NCBI GenBank assembly: GCA_024364805.1 | Contig: CM044493.1 | Coordinates: 84,009,333-84,040,120 of the forward strand | Direction: 5' to 3' | Length of the DNA stretch: 30,788 nt | DNA from: Euprymna scolopes | Taxonomy: Eukaryota > Mollusca > Cephalopoda > Sepiida > Sepiolidae | In this document: positions 11,095-21,130 of the stretch, one piece after another | Layout of the letters: each line of letters starts with the position of its first letter | Position numbering within the stretch: position 1 is the first letter of the stretch | Notes under the pieces: generated by a model | Seen by the model: only the letters and a program-made list of their open reading frames with translations | Database searches by the model: none | Told to the model about the DNA's origin: nothing | Made by a program: the position numbers and the translations under genes

Positions 11095-11237
11095 CTTTTT
11101 GGTCTCTCTCGTTCTCTCTTTCCCTTTTTATATCTCTTCCCACACCCCTCTCTCTTTCTCTTTCTTTCTTCCCTTCTCTCCCCCCTTCTCTTTCTCTCCC
11201 TCTCTTTCTCTCTTTAGCATCTCTTGCTCTTTATCAG
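11095..11237 (+). promoter_or_regulatory. Extended CT-rich tract and tandem acceptors before exon B
   Basis: More than 100 bases before exon B are almost pure pyrimidine, with many CTCTCT and TCTTTC motifs of the kind bound by polypyrimidine-tract binding proteins. Two AGs end it: one at 11216-11217 and the working one at 11236-11237. Use of the first would add 20 bases and break the frame, so the second is preferred. Exons A and C have shorter, T-richer tracts. Confidence 0.5.
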
Positions 11238-11322
11238 GTGTGTCAGGCGGGCAGGCTACTCAGGTCAAACAAGCCATTGGGAAGTTTTAAACTTGATGTT
11301 GCCACTGTCTTTGCAAACACAG
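11238..11322 (+). CDS. OTOF: Otoferlin-like ferlin, alternative exon B (duplicate of exon A)
   Basis: A second 85-bp exon for the same segment as exon A, about 9.9 kb downstream on the same strand and with the same phases (0 in, 1 out). The acceptor is TTATCAG at 11231-11237 and the donor is G|GTATTT at 11322/11323. The peptide begins VCQAGRLLRSNKPL and continues with GSFKLDVATVF. It matches exon A at 15 of 28 residues: LRS and the block GSFKLDVATV are kept, while the loop before it is remodelled. No stop or frame break lies between the splice sites, which argues against a dead copy. Using both A and B in one mRNA would shift the frame, because each has 85 bases (not a multiple of three), so they can only be used one at a time. 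An unusually long CT-rich tract precedes it. A recently decayed, unused duplicate is the alternative reading. Confidence 0.78.
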
Positions 11323-11392
11323 GTATTTCACATGTACATCCATGATAATTTCAGCCACCAAAGAAAGCACTTACTATCATTCGCATCACCAA

Positions 11393-11393
<1 letters not shown>

Positions 11394-11444
<51 letters not shown>
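11394..11444 (+). repeat. (TTA)n microsatellite
   Basis: About 16 uninterrupted copies of a TTA triplet, 72 bases after the exon B donor site. The poly-Leu open frame across it is an artefact of the repeat. Confidence 0.95.
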
Positions 11445-12414
11445 GGCATGCTTTATCATGAATGATCACGTGTCAAATTGCTTTAATCTCTCACAAAATC
11501 AATTCTTTCTGTATCAAAGATGACATCTGGAAAATTACCACAACCATCTCTTTTTAGACAGGATCAAAGATTGCGCAACCATTACTCCACCCTTACAACG
11601 GGTACCCATTGTCTTTTGAGACTAAGCATAACTACTTACCAAAGAGTAATTGCTCCTACCAAGCTAAAATTTAGGAAGCCTACAGAGCACTTCGAAATCC
11701 AACCATATCAAGTCTCTTTCCTCCCAAGCCAATCATAATTTGCAGAGAAATTATGCAATTTGCAGAAGATTTTGAATAAGGACTCGGCATTTTTTTTTTT
11801 GTGTGTGTGAAATTAGTACATAATTACGTTGCTTTTTTATGTACAAAATTATTACATAACTAGCAGAATCCGAGCAATTTCCAGAGAATGAGAAATATAT
11901 TTAATAAACAAATACGTTTTGATAAAGCTAATATTTTTCTGGATGGTACAAAAAATAGGGTTTTTTTTGTTTGTTTTTTGGGGTTGTTTTGACAGAAGAA
12001 CCAATAACATGCAGCAAATATGAGTTTATTAAACATTTCTATGAAAATAGTGTCCATTGTATTTTAAATATAGAACGGACTAAAATGAGATGAAATAAAA
12101 ATAATATTCTGCTACATAGTTCAACACAAATAATAAAATAGCATTGTTAGAGACAATCTTTAATTTACCCCTTCAGCTCAGCACCTCTTGGCAGATTATG
12201 TGCTTCCTTTTTCTGCCTTGTTTATTTCGAATTTCCCTTTTTATATGTAACGTTTCTCCGACTTCTTTCTTCAATGAAGAACTGCTGCACATCGGAATTA
12301 TTATTTCTTATGCCATTACAACAATGATCACATATTATTATGATATACAAAAACGAAGTATATCAAAGGGAGGTCACTCTCATATTCTTGTGTAAGGTTG
12401 TCCGATCGGCTTTT

Positions 12415-12441
12415 AAGACCAAATATCGCGAATTTGGTCTT
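12415..12441. repeat. Perfect 10-bp hairpin followed by T run
   Basis: AAGACCAAAT and ATTTGGTCTT pair perfectly around the loop ATCGCGA, and T residues follow. Origin unknown; too short to assign. Confidence 0.5.
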
Positions 12442-12874
12442 TTTTTAAACAGTTTGGCATTTAAAAATTCTAGTTGATCTTTTTTTTAAATACATACGAA
12501 ACAAGCAGAATATTATATAGATTAAATTGAAACTGCAACAAAAACCTACCCCCTAATAAATCTAGTCTTAGCTTACCTTCAACGAATTAAGATTTTTTTT
12601 TCTAAATTTTACAAATTATACACCCGGGACAATGCTGCTCAAGAAAATACCAACTCTGCGAGGTTTTGATGTTGATTTTTTTTTTTTTAGTTTTTGTGAG
12701 ACATGCTTCCCCACCAAAGCAAATTAGGCACAAGGCCGTTTTTAATGTGGGGTAAAAACCAGCTCCCCTAAAAGTAGGCAAAAAGGGGGCACTCTGGTTA
12801 CCAAAAATAATAATTGTCCCAGTATAAAGGGTTTCCCCTCCATTGACTGGGACAAATTACCTTAAGTGCAGCAT

Positions 12875-12922
12875 CTGCAGAACAGATACTACACTTTGAT
12901 CTTGGCCCGAAGGCTAAGAACA
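12875..12922 (-). pseudogene. U2 snRNA 5'-end-like block, unit 1
   Basis: On the minus strand: TTCTTAGCCTTCGGGCCAAG, then ATCAAAGTGTAGTATCTGTT and CT. Animal U2 reads TTCTCGGCCTTTTGGCTAAG, then ATCAAGTGTAGTATCTGTTC. Stem I and the branch-point recognition box GTAGTA are kept, with one inserted A. Nothing of U2 beyond about nucleotide 48 is recognised, so this is not a working snRNA gene. Confidence 0.7.
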
Positions 12923-13329
12923 ACAGGGTGTTTATTTGCTCCCCCACCGAGCAAATTAGGCACAAGGCCGATTTTTAATGTGAGAGAGTGAAGGGGAAAT
13001 GGGGACCAACTCCCCGGGGAGTAGGGGAGCTGGATAGTGACAATTGGTATGAAGGGTTGCCCCTACATTGACCAAGGTCTTATATGTGAGGTCGCCCCCA
13101 CATATGGTCTTTGCTTGCAGTATCTGCCGGAACAGATGGTATTTATTTGCTCCCCCACCGAGCAAATTAGGCACAAGGCCGATTTTTAATGTGAGGAGTG
13201 AAGGGAGGGGGAAGGGAAAAAGGGGACCAGCACCCGAGAGGTGGGAAATGGGAGCTGGTTAAAGGTCAGGCATGTGGGGTTGCCCCCACATCTGGTCTTT
13301 GCTAGTCATAGCTAGTCATAGCTTGCAGT

Positions 13330-13383
13330 ATCTGCCGGAACAGATACTACACTTTGATCCTGGCCCGAAGGCCAAGAACAACA
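13330..13383 (-). pseudogene. U2 snRNA 5'-end-like block, unit 3
   Basis: On the minus strand: TTCTTGGCCTTCGGGCCAGG, then ATCAAAGTGTAGTATCTGTT and CCGGCAGATACTGC. It has the same extra A as unit 1, so both copies derive from one already-altered source. The branch-point box GTAGTA is intact. Confidence 0.65.
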
Positions 13384-13796
13384 GAAAAAAAGAAAACCTC
13401 TTTTCTAGATATATTATTATTAAATAAAAATGTGACACAATACAATAAACATCATTTTTATTTTGCTGTAAATGTATAACTTCCAATCTTTACAAACTCT
13501 CTGCCTCAAAAAAAAAAAAAAAAAAAACCTAATCTCTACTTTGTTTCCTAAAAGTTTCAAATTTAACCGCACCAAAATAATGTTTGCAAAGATGTGACTC
13601 ACTCCTGTTCAATATTCGCGCGAACCACACAAGCACATTGGATTTGACTTTGACACACAAGTTTTTTTTCTCGGGGGTAGAGGGGTGGGGTCAATCACTC
13701 GAAACTTAGTAACATTAGTAAAAGGAGGAAAAAGGATCACAAAGTAACAAAACCTTCTTTGATAAGAGTGAATGCTGCCGAAAGACTCATAAAATT

Positions 13797-14012
13797 TGTT
13801 TAATACGTGTTATTTGGATTCTTCCGACTATGGTTTTCATCTTGAGTGTCATTTTCCCAGCGTTTCGGTCGATGTAATCTCCGACCTTCTTCAGGTGTAT
13901 CTTGTCGAACTTGGGAATCTTTCTGCCAAACTTGGGTATCTGTGTGGAATTTCGAACAGAACCCTTTATTTATTTCACAAGGGGAGCATGCTCTCGTTCC
14001 ATCAGCCATGAC
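13797..14012 (-). mobile_element. Foldback element F1, half copy
   Basis: Contains TTTTCATCTTGAGTGTCATT, then CAGCGTTTCGGTCGATGTAA, CTCCGACCTTCTTCAGG, and ends near GCTCTCGTTCCATCAGCCATG. This is the reverse complement of the right half of the full copy at 28551-28938. The open frames on both strands are shadows of the repeat. Confidence 0.6.
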
Positions 14013-14506
14013 GTTTAAAAACGCTTTAAAAAAAGTAATATTAAAAAATTATACAGCATTACTTGGTTTTCTAAAACTTTCAAATTTAACCTTACGAAAT
14101 AATGTCTTCAAAGATGTGACTAACTCCTTCTATAAATCTAACCTACATGTTACAAATAATACTCCATTCTGATTAATTCTTTTCTTCGAATAAAATTCGT
14201 TATTTCTATTTTTATCTATAAAATGTGTCTACAATCAGTGGCCTTTTAAGTGAGCAGAAAGCCCCTCTACATTAAAAGACATACCGTGTATCGAACTTTG
14301 CCTTCGTGGGGAAGTAACTAAATAAGTACTTTGCTCTCGTGGGGAGCAAAAAATTAATACTTCAACATGCGTAATTTTTATACGCTTCCAAGCCAACTTG
14401 ACTTCACACTTCACTTTCTTTCATTACTGAAATTTTAGCTAAACTAATAATAAATGTGTAATAATATTATTTTTCTGGATCGTTTAAAAGTACAATATAT
14501 AATATA

Positions 14507-15433
14507 CGAGGAGCCTTCAATAAGTTTCCAGACGTTTTTGTACAGGCAATTAAAATTGTCGTATACACTTGAAAAATCAGTATGGTATTGCTGTACATCT
14601 TATGAGATGACTGATCAGTTTTTATGATTTCAGTTTCAAATGAACAGCTACAGCAGGAATTTGAATACACCCTTCTAAAGCCTGATTGTTACAGCTGGTG
14701 AATCTAAAAAAGTCAAGCTGGACGTGAGGGCATTTTAGAAGAACGATATGCAACACAAAATTGTTTTAAACTTGGAAAAAATGCCACAGAAACGTATGGA
14801 ATGCTTCAGACTGCTTTCCAAGCATCAGTTTTGGAGTGGCATAAAAGATTCCAGGAAAGCATGGAGTGTGTGAGAGATGATGAGAGGCGTGGGAGGAGTA
14901 AAGAACTAAGAACACCAAAGCTGATTGGTCAAATAAAGAATTTCATGGCTAAGGATCGTCGTGCGTCTATAGAGACAATAAGTACACAGTTTTATGTCAG
15001 TGTGGGAACTGTACACACAATTATTCGCGAAGAACTGAAGATGTGAAAGATTTGCACAAGTTTGTCCAAAGAGTGATCAGAAAAGATCAGAAAAAAGACA
15101 TTGTTATGACAAGAGGGAGATGGTCGAGCTGATCAATTTAGATCCAACGGTCCAGACTTTGCTCCGTGTGACTTTTGGTTATTTCCTAAGCTCAAGGAAA
15201 ATCTTAGAGGTTGTCGTTATGAGATAGTTGAGGAAATGAAAAAGGCTGTGACGAGGGTCATTGACACACTTACACAAGAGGACTTCCATAAGGCCTTCCA
15301 AAAAGTGTTGGAACAGTACAAGTGCATTGTAGCCGGAGGAGATTACTTTGAAGGGAACTAGAGTTTCAGTCGTGTACTATCAATAAAAGTGTCCATATGA
15401 AAAAAGTCTGGAAACTTATTGAAGGCCCCCTCG
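14507..15433 (+). mobile_element. Mariner-like transposon, internally deleted
   Basis: A cut-and-paste DNA transposon flanked by TA at 14505-14506 and 15434-15435. The terminal inverted repeats are CGAGGAGCCTTCAATAAGTT (then TCCAGAC) on the left and its near-complement GAAACTTATTGAAGGCCCCC (then TCG) on the right. The transposase DNA-binding half is readable at about 14735-15046: EERYATQNCFKLGKN, then GRSKELRTPKLIGQIKNF and VSVGTVHTIIREELKM (helix-turn-helix). The C-terminal end is readable near 15150-15360: PDFAPCDFWLFPKLKENLRG, with the last catalytic Asp of the triad in PCD, then TLTQEDF and GGDYFEG. The middle with the first two catalytic Asp residues is missing: sequence jumps from about LINLDP directly to PDFAPCD. 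A stop follows KM at 15044, with further disruption just after. The element is 927 bp, against about 1.3 kb for intact relatives. Confidence 0.9.
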
Positions 15434-15481
15434 TACTTTCATTTGCTCGCTAATTTCATTTTTTTTTTTTTTTTTGCCTAT

Positions 15482-15538
15482 AATTTTCTTCCTATACTTT
15501 TCTTCCTATACTACCTGTACTTTTCTTCCTATACTTCA
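15482..15538 (+). repeat. Short minisatellite, TTTTCTTCCTATAC
   Basis: Three to four imperfect copies of a 14-base unit, (T)TTTTCTTCCTATAC(T), near the right end of the mariner element. Confidence 0.6.
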
Positions 15539-16534
15539 TTTTCATGGACTACAGCAAGGTCTACAATGATGGACGCGTGTAAAATCTCAATCAATGTAAA
15601 ATACTGATTTTTCATTTTTGCTTTGTACGGCTCCGGTCGTTGGCCGACGACAAAGGAAGTAAAAACTGTAAACATATATAAATTATTTTAGTGGAGGTGT
15701 CTATTTAACTTATTTCGTGCATCATGTACATCTCAAAATTAATTGTGAGCATACCCAGCGGCGGACATATCACCTTGTAATCTCTAATCTGAAAACTGAT
15801 TTTGTGAGAGCGAAAAAGGCAAAACACAAAAAAGTTTTGAAAAAAAAAATTTTTTTCGTTTTCGTAATTTTATTTGATTCAACAAATTGATTCACAATTC
15901 TCTTATGATTTTGTAAATTTGCATGCAACAAAGAAAAGTAAAAAAAAAAAAATGACGATGCTGCCAACTTTTCCGTTTTATTCATGCGCAAGCGCGCACT
16001 ACTTTTTCAGGCGTATTTTTATACACAAAACCTATTTGTGGGACATAAACTAAATGTGGCCAATATATATAAAAAAAGAATAAGATAATATAATAATATC
16101 ATGGGAACTATCGGTGCACAAGTCTTTTGAAAGAAGGAAATTAAAATATACAAAAACTAGTAGAATACCCGTCCCAGAAAGGGTAAAATTAATTCTTGAG
16201 CAAAACAGTTTTGCACCAATTTCATGTAGCCTTACGAAGAATAAAATCAAGTTATAATGCTACTAAACCATATTTTTTAAGTCGACCGGATTTACTTTCG
16301 ACAATCTCGTTAACTTTTGTTTCCCTTATCTTCGACTTTATTCCTTACATTTCATGGGCGATGATTCTGACAAAGTGAGAAGAATTGCTTTTCTCTGGGT
16401 TGGAATATATCCATCTCATGCTTATCACTGACCGTTTTTTTTTTTTTCATTTTTAAGCAGTAATCTTTCAGCTTCTTACATCAAGTGGCTTCCTGACTTG
16501 TCTGCAGCATTTTCTATTTAAAAAAAAAAAACAT

Positions 16535-16622
16535 GTCTAAAATCTTTATTCCAATTTTGATCAAAATCCATTACATAATTTTGATTCTAACGATGTAATG
16601 AATTTGGAATAAGGATTATAGA
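16535..16622. repeat. Imperfect palindrome, about 85 nt
   Basis: AATCTTTATTCCAA near 16540 pairs with TTGGAATAAGGATT near 16605, and CATTACAT pairs with ATGTAATG closer in, with bulges between. It is a weak foldback of unknown origin. Confidence 0.4.
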
Positions 16623-18492
16623 GATAAGGTTTAGCATTATTATACTTTGATTTCACTCTCCATAAGAGAATACAAAAGTGGGGGAAAACTTTTCTGTGCC
16701 CGGATCGTGGGTCGAGTATTCTTCTTGTATGTTATATATTTAACACTGGGATTTATGTCTGGTGGTACGATAAGCATTTAGCTGCTTTGTATTGGTGATA
16801 TCATTAAACAAATGATTAGTTTAGCGGCAGGGCTGGGTATAAGCAAAGAACTTGTACAGAATACCAACCTGCGCCTCTGTGAAGTAAATAAATTGCATCT
16901 TCTCAAACATCAACATTAAAAAAACAGCATAAGATGTTGTTATTGTCTATCTGACGAACTCATTTACTTCTATTTTTTAGTGTCTTCTGATCCTTGATAA
17001 ACGGCTACTCATTAATACAAAAAATGCTAGTTTTTACTAAAAAAGAAGTGCATTCTGGCAAATTTAATCTCGTCATTAAGTTATGTTTTTAATGCTTTTT
17101 AAATGTATTTCAATAAATATTTGATTAATAATCAATAAAAAAGATTAAATAAATTAAAGCCACACTGACGCGGTAAAAATATACATACACACATGGAGTT
17201 ATATCATAATTTTATTATAAGACAAGAAGTTAAGGCGCAAAACATGTATTCTATTTTGTTTTTTACGAACTTATCTTTTAATTGAAATTTAATAAAAGTT
17301 AACTTAATTTTATTAAGCCATTAAGCCACAGGATATCTAATTTTTTTAATCTTTGTGTAATGACTAAAAATGGATTAGAATACACAAATTGAAAGGAAAA
17401 AAGTTATTTTATTTAGAAAGCGAATTATTTACTCTCCTATAAATAGGACACCAAGTACTAGACACCTCCAAACGATGGTGATGAACGGAGCACATAATCC
17501 CGTGACGTCAAACTTGTGCTAACTATACGAAGTATGGAACAGCAGAAGCGACTTAATGATTTTTTTAAACATTTGTTTATCTTCTCCAAACTGCAATTAA
17601 TAATTAATCTTTGTTATAATTTTGTTAGGTTTTAAGATTTAGTTTAATGATTGATAATATTATAAACATTTGTATAAAAATGAGAAATACGATTTTACTA
17701 AATGTGTGCGACTGTTCATTTGGTTAATTACCGGTTTCAATACTTTATTTGGTAAAAAGAGACAAATTAGAGATCGTGGTCATCTACAAAAAGTTTATTT
17801 TTGATGCAATAATATTTTTAATCGGTTTTAATCTGGCTATAAAATAGCTGGCAAGAGTCATGTTTATATTATGACTTAATATTTAAAAAAAAAATAAACA
17901 TCAGTAATTAAAAATCTATATTTTAATGAGACATTTTGAAATAATGGAATTTTAATCGTTTTAATGTTTTAAAAATTAATTAATTTTTAGTAAGTTTCTT
18001 TTTTCTTGACGATTCAACTGATTATAGTATATATTAATTAGAAAAAACTATTTAAGCAAAAACATAATATTAAATTTATATCGTTTTTTTTTAATTGCAA
18101 CTTCAAGGTAAATGTTTGTTCATTACGTGGATTTAAACTTTAAAAAATATAAATACTTCTTACTTATTTGAACTCTTATGTTTCATAATAAATAGAAATT
18201 TCGATCAATTTAAATTTATTTTGTTCAAATTTAAAAAATAAATAAATATAGGGGGCGGGAACACGCACTGAAAAATATTTCCCCTCATATATTTTACGGA
18301 AACTGCATTTTATATGTAATTTCATTCTAAAATGGATAAGTAGCGAAAATTTCATGAAAATCTGAGCATTACTTGATTTGCTAGATTTATAAAACTCGTT
18401 CGGAGTGCTTACTATATGGAAACGTTATTTTAAAGCGTCAATTGTGTAAGCACGATTTTCGTCTCGCAATTTCATTATTTTCGTACGAGGAA

Positions 18493-18493
<1 letters not shown>

Positions 18494-18545
<52 letters not shown>
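18494..18545 (+). repeat. (TTA)n microsatellite
   Basis: About 17 copies of the TTA triplet without interruption. Confidence 0.95.
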
Positions 18546-18956
18546 GCTTATTTCGCCTGTCTTCTTTTAAATGGTACAAAAGTTATATTGATAATATTAA
18601 TTTGTAATAAAGTTACATCATGTTACATCGTTTTAAGGGGAGGTAATTCTGTGGGAAAATTTGGAGGTGCCTACTGAGTACATGCGATATATTTTAGAAA
18701 TCAAGAGGCTATACATTCAAGGTAAAATTTACACATTATGGTAAAGAGCAAAGTAGTTCACACAAAAAGTCACATTGCACTTTCGCAATACGTTAATTTG
18801 ATTACTATTACAAGACTCGTTTATATAAGTTTATATATCATCGAACAAATAAAATTCTAGCAAATTTTACAAGAATTTTAAAAGAGGATTCCAACAACGC
18901 TCAGAGAACAGTTAATAAATATAGACGAATTTTTATCCTTTCTACAGAGTAATTAT

Positions 18957-19127
18957 TAGGGCTAGGACAACAGCATATTCTTTCTATTGTTTTGACTCTC
19001 GAGTGTGTATGTGTTGATACCTTATATGCTTTTATATAGAGTGACGTGGTCCTCGGTTGATTAACTGTGTTGGATATATACTCGAGAGTCAAAACAATGG
19101 TAAGAATATTCTGTTGTCATAGCCCTA
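18957..19127. mobile_element. hAT-like MITE, 171 bp, with 8-bp target duplication
   Basis: Perfect 8-bp direct repeats GTAATTAT flank the element at 18949-18956 and 19128-19135. The terminal inverted repeats are about 48 bases long: left TAGGGCTAGGACAACAGCAT and ATTC..., right (reverse complement) TAGGGCTATGACAACAGAAT and ATTC..., both running to ATTGTTTTGACTCTCGAGT, with 4 mismatches. An 8-bp duplication with TAGGG/CAGGG-type ends is the hallmark of hAT transposons. It is non-coding and would need a transposase supplied elsewhere. The low divergence of the arms and the intact duplication suggest a fairly recent insertion. Confidence 0.85.
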
Positions 19128-19387
19128 GTAATTATGCAATAAGCAGTACTATTATATATTATCTTATAGATTTTAAAAAGAAATCATTTGGTTTCAATTT
19201 ATAGGGCAACGGGTAAAACGAGTTAATGTATCGTTTGTTCAATTAATTAACTGAATAAAATTATTTTAAATAGGTTTTGAGTTTTAACAATTCCTGTAGA
19301 AACGTTAACCCATGCACATACGTCATCTGGTCTGATAACTTTATTCTGTAGATAAAACGTACATATTAATATGTATTAATAACTTTT

Positions 19388-19530
19388 AGTGGTATTGAGA
19401 TTTTTTGTCTTTTGTCGAATTCAACCTAATTTGATGAGGCTGTACCCCATTCACCAATTTCAAAAGAGGGGTGTGCAGGTTCGCTGTCTTATAGGACTGC
19501 GATAATTTTGTACATCGGCTCTGGGTGCCA
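19388..19530 (+). repeat. Dispersed repeat R2, copy 1
   Basis: Colinear with 25440-25596: GTGGTATTGAGATTTTTTGT, then TCGAATTCAACCTAATTTGA, CACCAATT, CTGTCTTATAGGACTGCG and AATTTTGTACATCGGCTCTG. The family is not recognised. Confidence 0.5.
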
Positions 19531-20289
19531 ATAGAATACTGCCACCCCGATTTTGATCTAGAATTCCCCCTAGATTAAAAAATAAATAAAATAAAGAAAA
19601 ATCTGTGTGATGGACGTACCTGTGACGAAACGAATACATCATACTCCAAAAATCACGTAAATTGATCAAGCAGTTTTTATTTTTAAAAAGAAAATCTTTT
19701 TAAGCAATTAATGGGAATTTATATGCAATACAAAATAAATTTCACAAGTTTGAATTGTTGAGTTATTTCCCTTTGTTTTTGGTTTGTTTTGTTTAGATTG
19801 TTTTCAAATGGCCGACAAGACCGCTGCTCTTCGATTACTTTTCAATTACTCATAAAATTTGATGGGTTTTTTTTTTTTTATTTAAAAATAAAATTACTTC
19901 ATCAATTTACGTTATTTTTGGAATATCGTATTTTCGTTTCGTCGCGGCTAAGTACATCATATAAGTTTTGCTTGTTTTTTTTGGGGGGTGGGGTTTGAAT
20001 ATTGGGGAAATTCTGGACAAGATCCCCACGCCCTTACAAATGACTTTGTGTCACATTTTGCTCTTGATTTTCTCATTTTCCTTTTTATAAGTACAACGGT
20101 GTTTATGTGTTTAACAGTTTGTTTTTAATTCATTTTCTGGATTCACTAATGTCTTCATTTGCACATGCATCCTTTCACTTTTGCTTTGCATGTTGTTCGT
20201 AATGTTATTGTTGCTGTCGTTTCTTTATTGATTATGAGTCTGGTCAGCATCAAATTACGTATCTGAATTGACCTTGAATGAAAGTTGGT

Positions 20290-21130
20290 TTTCTTGAATA
20301 AATCCAGTTTTAGCAACATTTAATTCAATTAATAAAATTACACACAATTAGTAAAATTTACACACAATAAATTAAAATTGGATTCAATGCATTCAATTTG
20401 GGTTTAATTAATTAAATCAAATGCGTTAAAATTTGAATCAATACATAAAAATTGGATACATTCATATTGGATTTAATTAATTTAATTTAATGCATTAAAA
20501 TTTGAGTCAATACATAAATATTGGATTCAATAAATTAAAATTACAATCAATTAGAATATAAACTGATTAAAATTTGAATACATTCATGAAAATTGGATTA
20601 AATACATTAAAATTAGAATTAATTAAATTTTCAATCAATTAAAATTTAAATAAATAGGTAAAAGTGAATTCAATATATTAAAATTAGAATTAATTATTAT
20701 AATTAATTAATTAATTAATTAATTTTTTGATCAAATAAATTTGAATAAATACATGAAAATTGGATTCAATAAATTAAAATTATAGTCAATTAATTAGAAT
20801 TGGACTGAATAAATAAAAATTGGATTCAATCAATTTAAGTTGGGTTCAATTAATTAACAATTGTTTTGAATAAATAAAAATTGGATTTCAGTTATCAAAA
20901 ATTTTTCATCAAAAATGAAACCGTTAAAAACAAATACTAAAATCAAAAGAGTTAAAAATTAAAATCCAAAGATTTAAATGATATCCAATAAATTAATATT
21001 GAATTTCATAAATCAAAATTCGATTGACGAACTTAAACTTATATTAGAGAAATTAAAGTTGCGCTCAATGAATTAGAATTGGATTCATTAAGTTGTATTA
21101 AACTAATTAAATTTGATTGCGAAACTGTAA
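20290..21130. repeat. Degenerate AT-rich satellite around AATTGGATTCAAT
   Basis: Phrases such as AAAATTGGATTCAATAAATT and TAAAATTTGAATCAATACAT recur every 20-45 bases for over 800 bases, with a decayed monomer of variable length. Both AATTGGATT and its inverse-like AATCAATT occur, so the array has a locally palindromic character. No coding content. Confidence 0.75.

Larger units (their letters stand above)
1331..11237 (+). other. Intron between alternative exons A and B
   Basis: About 9.9 kb separates the two alternative exons. It is filled with separately listed mobile-element relics. Stretches where I see only AT-rich or T-rich sequence without recognisable content are 3420-4230, 6840-7260, 7310-7840, 8620-8950, 9530-10200 and 10620-11090. 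Small open frames in them are low-complexity (poly-Phe, poly-Lys) and not credible genes. Confidence 0.6.
12706..13386 (-). repeat. Three-unit tandem array carrying U2 snRNA-like blocks
   Basis: Units lie at about 12706-12926, 12937-13140 and 13150-13386. Each begins (plus strand) with GCAAATTAGGCACAAGGCCG followed by TTTTTAATGTG, and the two complete units end with a reversed U2 5' end and AGAACAACAG. Unit 2 is cut short within the U2 block and fused to unit 3. The middle parts are GC-richer than the surroundings and differ between units. Read on the minus strand, each unit starts with U2-like sequence and ends with GGCCTTGTGCCTAATTTGCT. This second block itself resembles the stem I region of U2 (CGGCCTTTTGGCTAAGATC), though more weakly. 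A U2-headed SINE or a tandem of retrocopies would fit. Confidence 0.65.

Noticed and set aside
11040-11237. Open frame before exon B read as coding
   Set aside because: It translates the CT-rich splice tract (Ser/Leu/Phe/Pro). Only the last part after the acceptor at 11237 matches ferlins.
12706-13386. Functional U2 snRNA genes
   Set aside because: Only about 48 nucleotides of U2 are recognisable per unit, with an inserted A; no Sm site or stem IV region was found.
13797-14012. Overlapping open frames on both strands as small genes
   Set aside because: Both lie within a foldback element copy whose other copies have no such frames.
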